A stretch of 64,000 nucleotides of DNA from Geosiphon pyriformis (lineage: Eukaryota; Glomeromycota; Glomeromycetes; Archaeosporales; Geosiphonaceae), in the NCBI GenBank assembly GCA_016748015.1, contig JAAOMT010000786.1:566034-630033 (forward strand), given 5' to 3'. The position numbers and the translations under genes are program-made. Of the stretch, positions 12,760 to 26,305 are shown in pieces; the first letter of the stretch is position 1; each line of letters starts with the position of its first letter. The notes under the pieces were generated by a model. That model saw only the letters and a list, made by a program, of their open reading frames with translations, made no database searches and was not told the DNA's origin.

Positions 12760-13681
12760 TTACTAATAGAAATTTTAATAACAATAACCAAAAAAGCTTT
12801 AAAAACAAAATTTATATAGAACAACTTAATATTATTTTTGGAAACCAACTTAAATCTAACAAAGCCAGACAATAAATAAAACAAAAAATTAACTAAGACC
12901 AACTTGATCTTAAAAATAAAGCCAAATATCAAAAACTATTTATTTAAAAAATTTTTAATAACTAAAAATTATTTTTCAGACATTATCAAAAACAGTACCA
13001 AAAACAAAAAAAAAGAAATTAATTTAATTTCTATTTAATTAGTTCAATTTTTAAAATCAGATAATTTAATAAATTGTTTTGTTTTTAGAACTAACAATAA
13101 TTTGCTAAAAGACACTATATTTGACAACACAATTAGTAGTTAATTTTAGTTTATTTTAAGAAACATATTATTATTAAAAACTTTTAGGCTTTTGGAAAAA
13201 ATAAAAATAATACTAGAACTAACTTGAATGTGTTTTTTAAAAAAACTTTAACTGATAAAAAATCACTAATTAAAAATAAAAAAAATGCTTTAAAAGCTGT
13301 CAAAATAACAGATATTAAGAATTTTTTTATTAACAAAAAGTATATTTAAGCCAAATTTTCTTAAAATGCACTTAAACATTAAATTTTTTTCAAATATAAT
13401 GCTCAAAAAAATATTGTTAAATAAATAGTTTTCTTATTTAGTTTTAGTAATTTTGTAGCTTATAATTGATTATTAAACACAGTTTAATTTTATGACTAAA
13501 AGTATATATCAGAAATAAGATATTATAATTAAAGAAGACTTTGATTTAAGACTAATTTGCCAAAAGACTTTACATTATCTATTTTTATATAGATTGAAAT
13601 TTTTTGAACAAATACAAGCAGAAAGCAAAATAGTTTTGGTAATTAAGTTCTTTAATATAGTAAAAATTCTTAGTTATTTAT

Positions 13682-14456
13682 TATTACTTATAAAAATTTA
13701 GGAATTCTTAATAAGAATATAAAGTAGTCAATTAGAAATAGGTATAGTAAAAGAAAAATTTTAGAATTCTAAGAATTTTAGGATTCTCGGCTAGAAAAAT
13801 TAAAGAAATCCAAAAAATTTTATATAATAGTAATTATGTATATATAACAAAAGTATTAAAAGCAAAAAAAAGAAGAATCAAATCTAATTTTCAATTAATT
13901 ATTCAATATCCCTTTCTTTAAAAGATAGAATCAAATTACATATCAATAAAATATCAATTATTATTTCAATTTATATTATTACTATTTGATTAAAAGAAAT
14001 TATAACCATTTTTATTTTATCAATACTCTATATTAATAAAATTCAATACTTAACTACACTAGACCAATAGCTTTTGATTATGGCTATTAACAAAATATTA
14101 ATTTCTTATTTTTTTTATTTTTTTTATTTTGTTTGTTGTTACTAATTGATTAAAAAATTAATACATGAAATTATTGACATTAAAAAAAACTGGTAAAAGA
14201 CTCAGAAACAAGGGTAAAAACTCAGAATTAAAAATAGCTTATCAAAAAAAACTGGCCATTAAGCTAAGAAAAAATTTACAAAATAAGCTTTTAAAAGGAT
14301 ACTGAACAACCATTGAATCTTTGTTTATTATACAAAAGACTCAACCAAAACTTTTAGATTACAAAAACATTTAGAATTACCAACAGCACCAAGTTATTAA
14401 GCACTAAGTTATGAGTTTGTTATTTATATCAACACTTCAAATAATCATTTGTAATA
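13682..14456 (+). repeat. Solo LTR inserted in the decayed LINE
   Basis: It starts TATTACTTATAA, ends GTAATA, and aligns with the LTRs at 5718 and 10071. It interrupts the LINE reading after 'ESKIVLVIKF'. The flanking tetramers are TTAT (13678-13681) and CTGT (14457-14460), which agree if transitions are allowed. Confidence 0.7.
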
Positions 14457-15715
14457 CTGTTTAAATACTGTTTTTTGAATTTGCAAATTGCAAGCTGGAT
14501 ATTAATAAACTTATTGTAATATCTAATCATATTAAAAGTTAGCTCTATAAATAATTTTTTTGTAAACATAGTAAAAATATTTTTAAACAACAAGATTTCT
14601 TTGGCAAATAATTTGCTTAATGTTTTTTGTTTTTTTGGCTGGTTTTTGATGTTTAAAATTTTGGGTAATTTTTATTATTTTGGTGTGGTTTATTCTTTAA
14701 AGTGTTTTAAAATTGTTTTATAAAACAGATTGTTAAATAAACATAGATTGGTGATAAATTAAAAGACTTTTCATTGTTAAAAAAAATTGAGTTTTAAAGA
14801 TCTAATACTATTGTGATTTGTAAAAATTTTAATCTATATAAATAATTCCTCTGTTAAAACTAATAAAATTATTTTTAGTTTGGTTGTTTAAATTTTTTGT
14901 GCTTGAAAAATTTTTCGAATATTTGGAAATATTTGCACAAACTATGAACTAAAGTAATTAATATTTATATTAATAGTTTTTTGAAAAAATTGGAAACAGC
15001 AAAGATGACTGATAGAAAAGTGGCTTATTTTTTTAATATTAAAATAAAAATAGGTATTAAAGTTTACAAATTGTTGTTTTTAATAATAATAAAACTATAG
15101 ACAATTGTTTTGGCTTTGAAATATATTCTTTTGTCTTGTTTAATAGTTTTGTAAACAAATAGTTAAGCTATTATAAATGCATATAATTTGGAGTTCAAGC
15201 AGTATTTATCAGATTTTTAGAATAAATATTGAATAAAAAGCATTATGTAACTAATTTAATTAGATTTAAGAATATTTTAATGTAATAAGTAAAAATCAAA
15301 AAACATTTAAAAAATATTAGCAATAATTGGACAAATATTCTTGCTGGTATTATGATATAATCTCATATAATTTTTCTTATTAGTGTTCACAAAAGATTTA
15401 TTATGGCTAATAATTTGGTTATTTTGGACAATATTTGTTATTTTGTTTATAATATTTATTAGATTATTTATTATACTCAATAAAAAGTGAATTTAGATTT
15501 AAGTATTATTAATAAATTATTTATTTATAAGATAAATTGGGCTTGTACTGTTAAAGTTTGGCATCCAAATTTTTATATGCTTTCTAGATTTATAAATAAA
15601 GCTTTAATAACTCTATATATATATTTGATAAAAGCAGTTTATAAAAAATTGTCAATTGTGATTAAAAAAAACTGTATAACAAAGATTATTCAAATGTTTT
15701 CTACTTGTTATATAG

Positions 15716-16610
15716 TGTTACAGATAATTATTTAGGATGTTAAAACAAATAACAAACCTGTACCTTGGTGCTTAATAGCTGTTGATGATAATAGTTTTTG
15801 AAGATTTTGAAGTCTAAAAATTTTGGTTAAGTTCTTTGTATAATGAACAAAAATTTAATTAATAGTTTTTTTTGGTAAAATTTTTTTTTAGTGTGATAAC
15901 TGGTTTATTTTGACAGTTGTGCTCTTTTAATAAGCATTTTTAAGTTTTTTATTCTTGTTTTCAGATTTTTTACCAAATTATCTTTGATATTAATTACTTA
16001 ATACTTAATTTTTTTAAGTAATTAATAAACAATAAAAAAAACAAAACCAAAGAAAATAAAAGAAAATAAAAAAATGAAATAAAAAATTAGTATTTCATTA
16101 ATAAGCATAATTAAAAACTATTGGTTTAGTATAATTAAGTATCAAATTTTATTAATATATTTGTTAATAGTATAAAAGTAATTAATATTTCTTAATTAAG
16201 CAATAATAATATAAATTTGAATAATAATAAATAATTTTATTGATAGGTATAATTTCACTTTAAGTTAATAAAAACTATTTTTTGAAAAATAAGGTATTAA
16301 GTAATTATTAATCTCTAGCTACTGTTTTTCTATTTGAATCTGTCTTTTTTGCTTTAAATACTCTTATTATATATATATAATTCTTGTTATATAAGATTTC
16401 ATACATTTCTGAACAATATGCTATGATTTTCTAATAATATATTTATTATTAAACAATATGTCATAATTTTTTAACAATGTGCTTATTGTTAAACAATATG
16501 TCCTAATTTTCTGAAAATATACTTATTTATTGAGTATTATTCTTTTATTAATTTATTTTTATTATTTGTTTTTTTTACTTCTTTCTTGTACTTTTTTTTT
16601 ATAGGTAACA
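15716..16610 (-). repeat. Solo LTR inserted in inverse orientation in the decayed LINE
   Basis: It begins TGTTACAG and ends GTAACA on the + strand, so it has perfect TGTTAC/GTAACA terminal inverted repeats. Its reverse complement matches the long LTR variant at 11785-12759, including the tandem unit (about 16420-16530). The LINE reading stops at 'MFSTCYI' before it and resumes with 'LNHVFTC' after it. The flanks ATAG (15712-15715) and GTAA (16611-16614) agree if transitions are allowed. It is the only copy here with both canonical ends. Confidence 0.75.
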
Positions 16611-17270
16611 GTAATAATATTGAACTGTTAAATCATGTTTTTACTTGTTTAAAAAATATTTTTATATGCTTTAAAATTTTATTAAATTGTGTTAAATTGT
16701 AAAAGTCTGTAATAAAAGCTTGTTTTTAATGTTTTTGGTGCTTCAGATTCTTTTATAATATATTTTGAATATAAATATCTATACAATTTTATGCAAAAGT
16801 TTTGTTTTCAAAAATTGAATTAATAAAATAGTATTGGTTTTTGGTAATAAAAAAGAAATAATTTTAATAATAATTAATTTTGTCCACTATTTATCTAAAA
16901 AACACTATAATGTATTATGATTATTTAAATCCAAATTTAGAATAAATATAAAAAAAATAGCTTGATTAATAACACAAAAATTTTATTAGATAATATATAT
17001 AGATTGTTTAATATTTTATTAAAAAAAGTGGTTTATTTGCTTAGTGTTGTTGAATTATTTGCTATTAGTTTTAATTTGTGTAGAATTTTTTTGTTTTTTT
17101 CAGATTTAGATAATAGTATAAGTATTTATATAAGTGTATAATATTGTTATAATTGGTCTAAGTGATTGATCATATATAATAAATACATAAATCATATTTA
17201 GTTGAGATTATTTAGTTTGTTTTTATATATTAAATAGTAGTTAAGTTATACTTATTAAATAATAATAAAT

Positions 17271-18490
17271 AAAATAAAATTTGGCTTAAATATTTTATAA
17301 AATTATATTATTTATAATTTTAAAAATAATTTTATTTTTATTAAAATTAAGTTGGTTTTTTTAATATAATATTTTTATATATATTTAATATCTAACTTTT
17401 TATTAATATTCTTATAAAAACTGTTTATTTTATTATTTTACAATACAAAATTTTTAAAAAACACATTAGATTTATTTATTTTTTTATTTAAATTATTAAT
17501 AAATATTTTTAATACAAATATATTAATATTTAACTTTCTGGTTTTTTTGTTAAATTTGTTAAATTTAAAATTTAATATATATTTTTTTTATATTAAAATA
17601 GGTTTATTTTTACTTTTATTTTTAGTTATATTTATAATAATTATGTTTGTTCTATTTAACTTTATAAATAAAAAAAACCAAATAAAAAATTTTTTTTTGC
17701 TTTTTTTATAATTTAAAATAAATATATAAAACAATAATATATGCTAAATTAATAAAAAATAATATTTTTTAAAAGTTTTAAAAATTTTAAAATAATTAAA
17801 ATTTGATAAATTAATAATTAAACTTGTTAAATTGGTTAAAAAAGCAACAAAAATCAGTTAAATAATTTATTTTAATTATAATAACACAATACAAAAATTA
17901 CATAAATAATATATTTAAATTAATCAAAATAAAAGTTTTTAAATAAACCAAAAAACTGTTTTTTTATAATACAATCTTTTTTAAATTATAAATTAATTTG
18001 TATTTATGTTTATATTATATAAAAAATTATTATTATTTAATTTTAATGTTATACAAATTTTATTAATATTTTATTAAATTAATAAAACATTATAATTATG
18101 TTATTTTCGAATTTAAAATTATATTAATATTAAAATATTATTTTTAATATTTAATATTTAATTATTTTAAATTATTTCAGTATTTTTTAAGTTGATTATA
18201 TAAGTTTGATAATTTGTTATTTTTTCTTAATTTTAACAAATTTTTCCAGTTTACAATTTACATATTTACAAATTATTTATTTTTTAAATTACTTAGTTTT
18301 TAAGCTATTAATTAATTTTATTTAAGATAAACCTTTTACTGAAATTAATTCAGATGAATATAATTTGCCTTTAAGTATATCAATTTTATAAAAAATATAA
18401 TTATTTTTCTACCACCTTTTTGGGTTTTGGAATTTTTAATAATAAAATTATGGAAATTGATAAAGATGAATGACTGAATTTATTCTACTT
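17271..18490. other. AT-rich relic without recognisable genes
   Basis: Long A/T runs and short imperfect inverted repeats are present, for example around 17280-17600. No protein homology survives in any frame I read. The composition becomes normal after about 18490. Confidence 0.5.
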
Positions 18491-18497
18491 TGATTTA

Positions 18498-18687
18498 ACT
18501 TTTATCTTAAAATTTATTTCAACTATTACCATTAAACCTGTTAAATCTGTTAAATTAACAAAGAAAAGCGAAGAAAATTTCCAACCAATTGAATTAACCT
18601 TTATAGTAAAGCCCGATGATTTAGAGAGCGCTCGAAGAATTCGAGAGCTTGAAGGGATAGAACAGAATACTCGATTAAAAAAGTAAA
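18498..18687 (+). pseudogene. Possible C-terminal exon or gene fragment
   Basis: On the + strand a frame ending in TAA at 18685-18687 has a coding-like composition, with acidic and basic residues ('FIVKPDDLESARRIRELEG', ending NTRLKK). It has no start codon, and an AT-rich relic lies directly upstream. It may be the last exon of a gene whose 5' part was lost. The antisense frame at 18485-18709 looks less protein-like. I recognise no family. Confidence 0.25.
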
Positions 18688-19101
18688 TTCGCCATATTTC
18701 ATCGAACAACCATCTCGGTGTGGCTTTACTTTTTTAGTTACAAAGTATTTAAGCCATTATTGACGACCTATACCAAAACATTGATTGGTGTCTCTAGAAA
18801 TATTAAAATTTCCAAAATACCACCGAGTATTACCATCCACAATTTTCACGACATGCTGTCATTTTCAATGCTAAAAATTTTAAAGTTTGTGAAACTGAAG
18901 AAGGAAAATTTTCAAGCACCGAGTTTCAAGTGATGAGTTTAACAATAATGATAGGACTTAATCAAACTAACACAACGATGTATGACGAATTTACGCGTTC
19001 CAAGATCACTGCTTGAAAAAAATGTATAAATGCATTTATACAAATTATTTCTAGCAAGCCTGTGTAGCTTACCACTTTGAAAAATATAATTTGTCACCGT
19101 C

Positions 19102-19130
19102 AACACTAATTTCTAGTGTTAATTTTTTTT
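19102..19130 (+). other. Hairpin followed by a T run
   Basis: AACACTA (19102-19108) and TAGTGTT (19114-19120) form a perfect 7-bp stem with a 5-nt loop, followed by eight T. It lies just 5' of a CT-rich tract (19131-19196) and upstream of the membrane-protein gene. No function can be assigned. Confidence 0.3.
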
Positions 19131-19371
19131 CCTCCTTCCTCCTTCCTATCTCCGCCTCCTCTTCCTTCTACTTCTCCTCCTCCTCCTCTTATACTCCTTT
19201 GGACTTTCATGAAGGATAACTTATTCTAGCTACGGTTTCGGTCGAGTCACCCTAATATAAGTCCGTTCGTGGCGGAATTGTAAAGCTGGCCTGGCTATAC
19301 TCCCTTCCCCCCCGCTTACCTTCTTTGCTTAACCTTTCCGCTGCTGCGGAAAAAACGACTTCACACAGTCG

Positions 19372-21513
19372 ATGAAACTTTTACAATTTTGTTTCATCGC
19401 TAGCTTGTTTGGGCTATTGGTGGCTAACAATAGTAAGTTTTTTAAAAGGGAAAAGAGCTTGATTTTCTTTGAAGTCTTACCTTTTCTGTCGCTACTTTAG
19501 CATTTGCCCATGCTAATGATAGGCCAAAGCCTTCCACCGCGGCTGGCTTACAGAATGGGAAACGAACAACGAACCGAATACAACGGAAAATTGCCATGTT
19601 TGGTAAATTTTATTGAAATGTTGATACATCCCTTATTCGGATATTTGGTTTCTTTATAACATCCTAAACTTCTCGGTAATCTTTTAGTTCAACAAGCCAA
19701 GCTAAATGGGCCCAAAAAGAATATCAAAAGGCCCTCTCAAGCACAAGGTGTGTTACTATTCTTTATAAAACTATATTCATGGAAAAGATTAACTTGAACC
19801 ATTTCTTTCTTTCTTTATTATACTTTGATAGAATATCAGAATTCACAGCATAGTTCTTCAAAAATCAAATCAAATAATGGCTCGGCTGGATCGAGTGCAT
19901 CAAAAGTACAAAACGCAGCCTCCATTAGTTGTAACAGTACTATCGATAAATCAAAAACATCTAATGGCAAAAAATCTTTTCAAACTCTTCAACTCAATCC
20001 TCCCGACTTATCAATTCCGAAATCAATTAATTCAGCTTCACTTACGTTAACTAGTGAAACCATTGCCGTTAGCATCAAGATAAATGCGACAGTCACTATA
20101 TCACCCACTAGATCACGACCACCCCTCAGTCAAAGTTTAACTGTGACACACACTCCTGAAACTTCCATATCTCAGACAATATCTAATCGATCTCGACCTC
20201 CACTTCCGACGATTTCTATTAATTCGAGTTCCCCTTCCAAAACTGACACTCATGGTGTTATAACTGTTAGAGGTGTAGTTAAAATCGGGGCCCCTAAAAT
20301 CAAAAATGCCAAGGAAAATGACAATGGCAATAATGGTAATAACGGCAACGGAAACAATGGAAATAACGGAAAAAATGAAAATAACGGCAACGGAAACAAT
20401 GGAAATAACGGGAAAAATGAAAATAACGGCAACGGAAACAATGGAAATAACGGGAAAAATGAAAATAACGGCAACGGAAACAATGGAAATAATGGAAACT
20501 ATGGAAATAACGGTAGCAATGGAAGTAGTGGGGGAAATAATGGAAATAACGGCAACAATGGAAGTAGTGGGGGAAATAATGGAAATAACGGCAACAATGG
20601 AAGTAGTGGGGGAAATAATGGAAATAACGGTAGCAATGGAAGTAGTGGGGGAAATAATGGAAATAACGGCAGCAATGGAAGTAGTGGGGGAAATAATGGA
20701 AATAATCCGGCTAATATTGGCGGGAATAATTCCACTAATGGTACCAATACCGGGAATAATAGTGGATCGAATGGAAACGCTGGTAGTAATAGTAGAAACA
20801 ATATTAACAATGGTAATTCTAGTGGCAAAGATTTAATAAATACAATCAATACTGGAAATAATAGTAATGAAAATAATCGTAGTAGTAATGGAAATAATGA
20901 AAATAATGGGAACGGTAATAAAGAAAGTAATAGCAATGGGCATAACGAGAATAGCGGAAATAATGAGAACACTAATGATAGCAATTCAGTAAACACTAGC
21001 AATAACAATCAACAATCTTCGTCAGATCTCACTTCTACCTCCACCGACACTTTCACCTCCACCTCCACCGATACTTCCTCGAACTCAAAAAACACTCCTC
21101 ACGATTCTCATGATCCATTATCTGCAAATAACAATTTACCTGACCTGATGGATCCTGCGACCCAAAGTTCATCAAATAAGTTGGGTTTGTTAATCGGTGG
21201 GATTTTTGGTGGAATAGCTCTGCTCGTAATTATTGGTTTACTTGTGGTTGCACGTCGATTATCATCCTCACCACAAAATCCTTATATTCCTGAAGTTTCT
21301 TGGCCAGATACACAATTCGCAATGAACCATGGAGGATTTGATGTTGCATCAAAAACCATGCTCCGTCCACAAAGTTTCCTTGAAGTTGTTAAAAATGTCG
21401 TTAGCATGTTGCCTTTGCCTCATGATGCAGCAAATCTAACCGGTGAAAGCAAATTTATTGAGAAGATGGGATCGGATATTATTGATCCCGTTAAAATCGA
21501 TCTCAGCGAATAA
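19372..21513 (+). CDS. Secreted/membrane protein with Asn-Gly tandem repeats and one transmembrane helix
   Basis: I build four exons: 19372-19432, 19501-19602, 19688-19747 and 19832-21513, all with GT-AG introns and consistent phases, giving 634 residues. Exon 1 starts MKLLQFCFIASLFGLLVA, a clear signal peptide. A basic segment follows, then a Ser/Thr-rich stretch typical of O-glycosylated fungal surface proteins, a long Asn/Gly/Ser-rich region with exact tandem repeats, a second Ser/Thr-rich part ('STSTDTFTSTSTDTSS'), one transmembrane helix at about residues 525-550 ('GLLIGGIFGGIALLVIIGLL') and a cytosolic tail of about 85 residues. The layout resembles fungal surface sensors or mucins (Wsc/Mid2/Msb2-like in shape only, not in sequence). 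No enzymatic domain is visible. The start is chosen because it supplies the signal peptide that matches the membrane anchor. Confidence 0.75.
20322..20706 (+). repeat. Coding tandem repeats: 42-bp then 39-bp units
   Basis: About three copies of a 42-bp unit encoding NNGNGNNGNNGKNE (roughly 20334-20480) run into five copies of a 39-bp unit encoding NGSSGGNNGNNG plus Ser or Asn (roughly 20510-20706). Copies are nearly identical, so they are young and likely to vary in number. Unit lengths are multiples of three, which keeps the frame. Confidence 0.9.
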
Positions 21514-22102
21514 TAAAATTTGACTATTTATTTGATTATTTAAATTTCTTGTAATGGGTAAGTTTTGTTTCTATTGTACCATAATTCTTTTTTTATTTAT
21601 ATAGAATTGACCTTTGGAAAATACGTGCGGGAGACCGTTTAAATTAAACACGAAACTAATTCTTATTTTGGCAATTTAATATCTTCCCTCAATCTCACCA
21701 CTTTACATGTTCCACCCATTTGTAGATTTTCTGTAACTAAAACATCATTGTCTCCCTCTGATTATTAGTAAAAAATTGAGCCGATTGATATGATAGTTTC
21801 ATAGTATACTAGAGGTGTGAGTGATTGTATAGACATAGAATTGGCTTTGAAGCAGTATTTAGAAAATTCCTTTATCTGGGGGTTTTTTTTCAATATTAAA
21901 AAAATGCAATCAATCTTAGACCCTTTGATGGACAATTCGATGAATGAGAAATTGATGTCGTCATAGGCTTACTGGCCTATCAGTTAGTTTCGTATTTATT
22001 TATTATCCAGGAATTCAGTAATAGTTGATAAACGTAAAATTTTTTCTGAATTTGCCCCTCGTCCCCGTATTAATTCACGTACGTCCTTTCCAACAAGCAT
22101 CT

Positions 22103-23967
<1,865 letters not shown>

Positions 23968-24729
23968 AACCGGGTTCTAATTTTTGTGTTAAACATATTC
24001 ATTTGTGGTAGCCTTTCTTGAGAAAGTAGGTAAAAATGGCATCATATTTTGAAAAAAGGTTTTTTTTTTATTGTCCTACTTCACGGTGCTTTTTAAAGTG
24101 TAGCCAGGTTTGGGTTAATAGGTTGGGAAGCCAAAAAAGATAATGCATCTCGTTCATGTTTTCAATTTTTAAACTTACTGAGCCGATTTTTTATTCCATT
24201 ATTTAGGAGTTGAGGAGATAGCAGGTATGTGAGAAAAAAACATGGAATTGAGTTCATAATTGTGTTTTGAATGATGAAAAAAATCAAGTCTTATGCACAG
24301 AGTTCAGTAGAGGACGCCTTTAATTAGGTTGAACCCACCTTTGCCCTCTTGTGTCATTATTGAAAATACTGTATACCAGTGACTGACCAAAATGCAATTG
24401 ATGAAAAGCAATTACTTGGCTCTGATCATCTTGCAGATTTCAATTTTGTTCACATGACTCTTATTTATTTCTATCGATACATAATAGGGTATTCATTCAC
24501 AATTCTCGACTACGCAAAAAGAAACCTCTCAGAATGGCTTTGTTTGAAAATATTTATCGGGACAGATTTATTGTGTATTTTACAATAAAGTCTGGAGATT
24601 TAGGAAAATTTTATTTATAGAGTTAATAAGATCCCCAAAATAATATAAGCAATTTGTTTTGAAGCTCATTCATTTGTAATTATTAATCAGATATTAAATT
24701 TTTAACGAGTCACCGCAATAATGGGATTT
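23968..24729. other. Convergent 3' flanks of RPT6 and the JmjC gene
   Basis: This is the space between two genes that end towards each other. A 69-codon frame at 24379-24588 has no recognisable domain. Nothing else is supported. Confidence 0.55.
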
Positions 24730-26237
24730 TTATTTTTTTAGCATTTCATGGGCTTGATTTATAACTTTCACTACACCGAGCACCTCAACTTCATTCTTGG
24801 GGGCATACTTCCTTAATAAAAATTCAATCGCATGAGTCTGTTCTAAAAAATCGTGAATAACGTCGCAAAGCACACGCAAAATAAAATCGATCGGAGGTTG
24901 TAAAGCAAGGGGTGGTACTTTCCATTCTTGCTTATTTTCGTGACGCTGCTCTATAGATGGTGTTATGTGCAAACAATTTTCTTTAGACGCCATGTTTAGA
25001 ATATCAAGCTCCCTCAAAAATCTACTCGAGATGCAATTAATTAATTGCCATAATATAACCCAATCCCACCCAGCATTAGCCATCAATAGTCGCTGACATG
25101 TTTCTATGAATTCAAATTTGGCCATTTCATCTTGCAAATCACGGATAGCATATTTGACCTCAAGTAAATCTGCCTTCATCCCAACATACATTATATCGAA
25201 AGCGGTCGATTGCGCCCAATTGTGATTAATGGAAATACAATCGCCTATGTTCTCAACCATGTGATACCATGATGAAGGAACAAAAAGTGTCTCTCCAGTA
25301 TGCTGATATACAACAAAGCGCCGGGCCTGTGCAAAATTTGGAAACATCTTTGAATCAACATCACGCAAGTCGTATACTATATTACCGAGGGGGTCTCTCA
25401 AAAGATGCTCTTGATCTGGAGGAAAAAGTGTCCATTTCTTTATACCGCAAATGTTTGCTGACCAAGAATAGGATCGATAAACATCACAATGAAAGGGGGT
25501 AAAGGTCCCGTGGCCTCCCATGTAAACAAATCGATAATCATCGTTGGTATGGGCGATCCAGAATTCATTCATCCAATCATCTTTACAAGACATGGAATTA
25601 CTATGGTTAGATGATATAAACAACTTTTCACCTTAAAATAACTGAATTATTGATTTAAAACACCTTGAAATATTTCTGGTGTTTCGTAAGCATAATATTC
25701 AGGAAAAGTCTGGGCAAAGTGCCAATCCTTGCAATAGAGGAAAGGTTTTATTGGCAGGGATAGATCTTTGGCAGTTATATTACTGATCTCCAAGGAAGTT
25801 TTTCGCCAGATATCAATAAACTCTTTAAATAACATTTTACTTCGAGCTTGATCCGTAAAATATTTTTTAGAACAATCAGCCACACATACCAGAGCCTCAC
25901 CAAATTGTGATCGAAGATATTCAAAATTAGGCCGAACTTTTGCCCCGAGTGCGAGGCTATTATGATTCGAAACAGGTGTGATTAAATCATCAACAGGGTT
26001 TGATGAGAAAGTCGTTATTTTTTGATTTTCATTCTCCACGTCAATCACCCATTCCTTTCTTGCCCTCCAATTCTCGGTCATAGAAGGACCAATCAATAAA
26101 GGAAAATTTGGTAACAGATGATGGTTGAAAAAGTCTTGATATGAGGGTGGTTCGACGAGATATGGAATTTCTTGTATTTGGTTATAGGATCGTGAATAAG
26201 GCAAGGTTGAAGGCATCCTTTCACGAGGATTGGCCAA
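24730..26237 (-). CDS. JMJD4: JmjC-domain protein, JMJD4-like 2-oxoglutarate oxygenase
   Basis: Two exons on the minus strand, 26237-25664 and 25580-24730, are joined by an 83-nt intron (GTGTTT...GTAAAG) and give 474 residues. The splice restores 'PEIFQ-DDWMNEFW', a conserved join in this family. The JmjC fold is clear: iron ligands His222 and Asp224 in 'TPFHCDVYRSYSWSANICG', the 'KKWTLFPP' strand, and the distal His298 in 'VPSSWYHMVEN', followed by 'SINHNW'. In mammals JMJD4 hydroxylates a lysine of the translation termination factor eRF1; the same role here is inferred from family, not shown. All three iron ligands are present, so the enzyme should be active. About 170 residues after the JmjC core are helical and less conserved. 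Confidence 0.9.
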
Positions 26238-26305
26238 AGTTCTTTAAAGCGAAGCCATTTATATAATTTAAAAAAAATACGGATTAAGAATTTAAAGAAA
26301 ATCAA

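Larger units (their letters stand above)
12764..17270 (+). mobile_element. Decayed RNase H-type LINE, split by two LTR insertions
   Basis: Three separated blocks read as one LINE in the same order as the better copy at 28110-34263. Block one (about 13340-13681) gives 'KPNFLKMHLNIKFFSNIMLK' and then 'LKFFEQIQAESKIV', the segment between reverse transcriptase and RNase H. Block two (14457-15715) includes the frame at 15487-15735 with 'VKVWHPNFYM', which corresponds to 'LLVCHPDLHMAAG'. Block three (16611-17270) gives 'LNHVFTC' and the C-terminal 'FFSDLDNSISIYISV'. The usual 3' tail follows and ends near 17260. The 5' portion (12764-13300) is too decayed to assign firmly. G and C are almost gone and the readings contain many stops. 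Confidence 0.65.

Noticed and set aside
12723-12932. Minus-strand hydrophobic frame
   Set aside because: It lies across an LTR end and AT-rich relic DNA, with no domain.
20250-21008. Long minus-strand frames rich in Leu/Pro/Phe (20250-20483, 20499-21008) and a + frame at 20306-20836
   Set aside because: They are other-frame readings of the Asn-Gly tandem repeat of the membrane-protein gene; the periodic sequence keeps all frames open.
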